This document shows, piece by piece, positions 62,128 through 64,000 of a DNA stretch of 64,000 nucleotides. A model generated the notes under the pieces. That model did not search any database. It had not been told where the DNA came from and saw only the letters and a list, made by a program, of their open reading frames with translations. The position numbers were made by a program, and so were the translations under genes. This stretch comes from JAIOPA01 sp964434945 (lineage in GTDB: Bacteria; Eisenbacteria; RBG-16-71-46), in the NCBI GenBank assembly GCA_964434945.1, contig CAYSWZ010000017.1, positions 1-64,000 of the forward strand, in the 5' to 3' direction. Position 1 is the first letter of the stretch. Each line of letters begins with the position of its first letter.

Positions 62128-63381
62128 ATGAGCGAGCGGAGCGCAGCGCCCGCACCGGAGGGTCCGCCCGGTCGCCCCCTGTTCGGGTTCCACCCCAACA
62201 TCCTCGCGCTCGGGCTCACCTCGTTCTTCACCGACGTCTCGAGCGAGATGCTGGTGCCGGTGCTGCCGCTCTTCATCACCGCAACGCTCGGCGCCTCGGT
62301 GGCGAGCCTGGGGCTCATCGAGGGTGTCGCCGAGTGCACCGCGTCGCTGCTGCGCCTCGTGTCCGGCCGCGTCTCGGACGCGCTCGGCCGGAGGAAACCG
62401 CTCGTCGTGGCGGGATACGGGCTCTCCGGCGTGTGCAAGACCTGCATGGCGCTGGCCCGGAGCTGGCCGGCCATGCTCGGGATGCGCTTCGGCGACCGGC
62501 TCGGGAAGGCGATCCGCACCCCGCCGCGCGACGCGCTGCTCGCGGACTCCTCCTCCGACGCGGACCTCGGCCGTGCGTTCGGTGTTCACCGTGCCATGGA
62601 CACGTTCGGGGCCGCGCTCGGGCCGCTGGTGAGCTGGTGGCTGCTCGCGCGCTGGTCGGCGCTCGGCGCCGACGGGTACCGGCGCGTGTTCCTCGTCTCG
62701 GGCGTGCCCTCGGTACTGTCGCTGCTCGTGCTGGTCTTTCTCGTCCGCGCGCCGCGCCCCCACCCGCGCCCCGCGCGGGCACCCGGGCGTGTCGTGAGCG
62801 CCGCCGCGACGCCGCTCGGCCGGCACTTCGCGCGGTTCGTCGCGGCCGACACGCTGTTCCAGCTCGGGAACTCGAGCACCGCATTCCTGCTCCTGCGGGC
62901 ACAACAGGTGGGCTGGAGCGCCCGCGGCGTGGCGCTCGTCTACCTCGCCTACAACCTGGTCGCCGCCTCGCTGTCGCTCCCGTTCGGACGGCTCTCCGAC
63001 CGCGCCGGCCGCCGGCCGCTCCTCCTCACGGGCTACCTCCTCTATGTGCTCGCCTACGGCGCGGCGGCGTTCGCGCCGACTCGTCTCGGCGTGGTCATCG
63101 CGTTCGTGCTGCTGGCCACGCACGTCGCGTTGATGGACGGCCAGGCGAAGAGCCTGATCACCGACCTCGTGCCGCGCGAGCGGCGGGCCACCGCCTTCGG
63201 CACTTACAGCGCCGCGGTCGGGATCGCGCTCCTGCCCGCGAGCCTGGCAGCCGGGCTCCTGTGGGAGCGGGTCGGGCCGCAGGCGCCGTTCGCGCTCGGC
63301 GCCACGCTGGCGCTCGCCGCGGCGCTGGCATTCGCGCTGCTGCTGCCGGTCTCCCGGGAGCGGGAGGCACGGCATGCCTGA
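62128..63381 (+). CDS. Major facilitator superfamily transporter
   Basis: A 417-residue membrane protein with twelve helices and the MFS loop motifs (GRVSDALGRRKP after helix 2, GRLSDRAGRRP after helix 8). The GFHPNILALGLTSFFTDVSSEMLVPVLPLFI beginning is typical of the group that includes multidrug- and siderophore-like exporters. The substrate is unknown. The ATG at 62128 lies five bases after the preceding stop; its own end overlaps the thiL start. Confidence 0.9.
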   Translation: MSERSAAPAPEGPPGRPLFGFHPNILALGLTSFFTDVSSEMLVPVLPLFITATLGASVASLGLIEGVAECTASLLRLVSGRVSDALGRRKPLVVAGYGLSGVCKTCMALARSWPAMLGMRFGDRLGKAIRTPPRDALLADSSSDADLGRAFGVHRAMDTFGAALGPLVSWWLLARWSALGADGYRRVFLVSGVPSVLSLLVLVFLVRAPRPHPRPARAPGRVVSAAATPLGRHFARFVAADTLFQLGNSSTAFLLLRAQQVGWSARGVALVYLAYNLVAASLSLPFGRLSDRAGRRPLLLTGYLLYVLAYGAAAFAPTRLGVVIAFVLLATHVALMDGQAKSLITDLVPRERRATAFGTYSAAVGIALLPASLAAGLLWERVGPQAPFALGATLALAAALAFALLLPVSREREARHA

Positions 63382-64000
63382 GCCGCGCGGCGAGTTCGCG
63401 CGCATCGCCGCCCTGGTCGCGGGCCTGCCTCCCGGCGAGCGCGTGATCGTGGGCCCCGGCGACGACGCCGCGGTGCTCCGGCCGCGCGACGCGTTCGACC
63501 TGGCCGCCACCACCGACACGTTCGTCGAGGGCCGGCACTTTCTTCGCGAGCTGCTGACGCCGTCCGAGGCGGGAACGCGGCTCGCCGCCGCGAATCTCTC
63601 CGACCTCGCGGCCATGGCGGCCGTCCCGCGCTGGGCGCTCGTGTCGCTGGTGGTGCCGGCCACCTGGAGCGCGGCCGAATGCCAGGCGCTCGAGCACGCG
63701 TGCGCACGCGCGCTCGATGCCGAGGGGGCGGCGGTCGTGGGCGGCAACCTGGCGTCCGCGCCGCGGGACGTTGCGCGGCTGGTGGCGACGGTCACGCTTC
63801 TCGGCGAGGTCGAGCGCGATCGCGCGTGGACTCGAGCCGGCGCGCGCGCGGGCGACGTGCTGGCGGTTTCCGGCGTGCCGGGCACCGCCGCCGCGGCGCT
63901 CGCGCTCGCGATGTGGGGGAATCCGCCGTCGTGGTCGCGCGTGCCGGAGGAGTTGCGGCGCACGTTCGTCGCGCCCGGCTGCCGCGTCCGTCTCGCGCGC
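63374..64000 (+). CDS. thiL: Thiamine-monophosphate kinase (partial)
   Basis: The first 209 residues of a ThiL protein of the AIR-synthase superfamily, cut by the right edge. The ATP/Mg motifs are clear: VGPGDDAAVL (about 26-35), ATTDTFVEGRHF and NLSDLAAM. The motif usually written GGDT reads GGNLAS here. It phosphorylates thiamine monophosphate to the diphosphate. The ATG at 63374 overlaps the MFS stop by eight bases. Confidence 0.9.
   Translation, partial: MPEPRGEFARIAALVAGLPPGERVIVGPGDDAAVLRPRDAFDLAATTDTFVEGRHFLRELLTPSEAGTRLAAANLSDLAAMAAVPRWALVSLVVPATWSAAECQALEHACARALDAEGAAVVGGNLASAPRDVARLVATVTLLGEVERDRAWTRAGARAGDVLAVSGVPGTAAAALALAMWGNPPSWSRVPEELRRTFVAPGCRVRLAR

Overview
The window is uniformly GC-rich, dense and without tRNAs, rRNAs, insertion sequences or CRISPR arrays. 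Outer-membrane beta-barrel proteins, lipoproteins, a Pal protein, a periplasmic HtrA protease and a porin point to a diderm (Gram-negative-type) bacterium. The gene content (PorT-like barrels, DUF885 and M61 peptidases, a class IV-like deacetylase, M16 peptidase pair, gyrB-gyrA next to dnaN-dnaA) fits an uncultured high-GC lineage of the FCB/Gemmatimonadota/Eisenbacteria kind. That placement is inference from gene style, not from a marker tree.

Layout. 1-7.5 kb: envelope genes (truncated lipoprotein, barrel, secreted alpha/beta hydrolase, PAP2 membrane phosphatase, HtrA/DegP, Pal) and a TetR regulator divergent from pal with a perfect palindromic operator candidate. 7.5-13.4 kb: two metallopeptidases, a GT-C membrane glycosyltransferase and a methyltransferase. 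13.7-16 kb: groES-groEL with an unusual AT-rich promoter island and no CIRCE. 16-25 kb: a proline-rich membrane protein, a degenerate NtrC-like regulator, peroxiredoxin, DnaQ-like exonuclease, thioredoxin-fold protein, phosphoesterase, carbohydrate-binding-like secreted protein, a candidate structured RNA and a histone-deacetylase-fold enzyme. 24.4-28 kb: a three-gene ABC export-type operon with a TPR/hydrolase-like partner.

28-39 kb is the chromosomal replication locus, all on the minus strand: dnaA, dnaN, dciA-like DUF721, gyrB, an outer-membrane barrel, gyrA, rex, eamA. recF is not in its common place. Two stretches around dnaA carry DnaA-box-like motifs, one with an AT-rich element, so an origin is likely here; gene orientation also flips from minus to plus just beyond dnaA.

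39.7-54.1 kb is a phosphate/polyphosphate island: SixA-like phosphatase, two tandem thymidylate-kinase-like P-loop proteins and a CHAD protein in one overlapping operon, a convergent Ppx/GppA, then PhoB-PhoR, a small protein, a porin, PstSCAB and PhoU. 54-59 kb is a regulator-HlyD-ABC-ABC-NnrS operon on the minus strand. 59.3-64 kb holds an M16 peptidase pair (one catalytic, one lacking the zinc motif), an MFS transporter and the start of thiL, which runs off the right edge.

Start codons are frequently GTG and many operon genes overlap by 1-4 bases, so translational coupling is a general habit of this genome.
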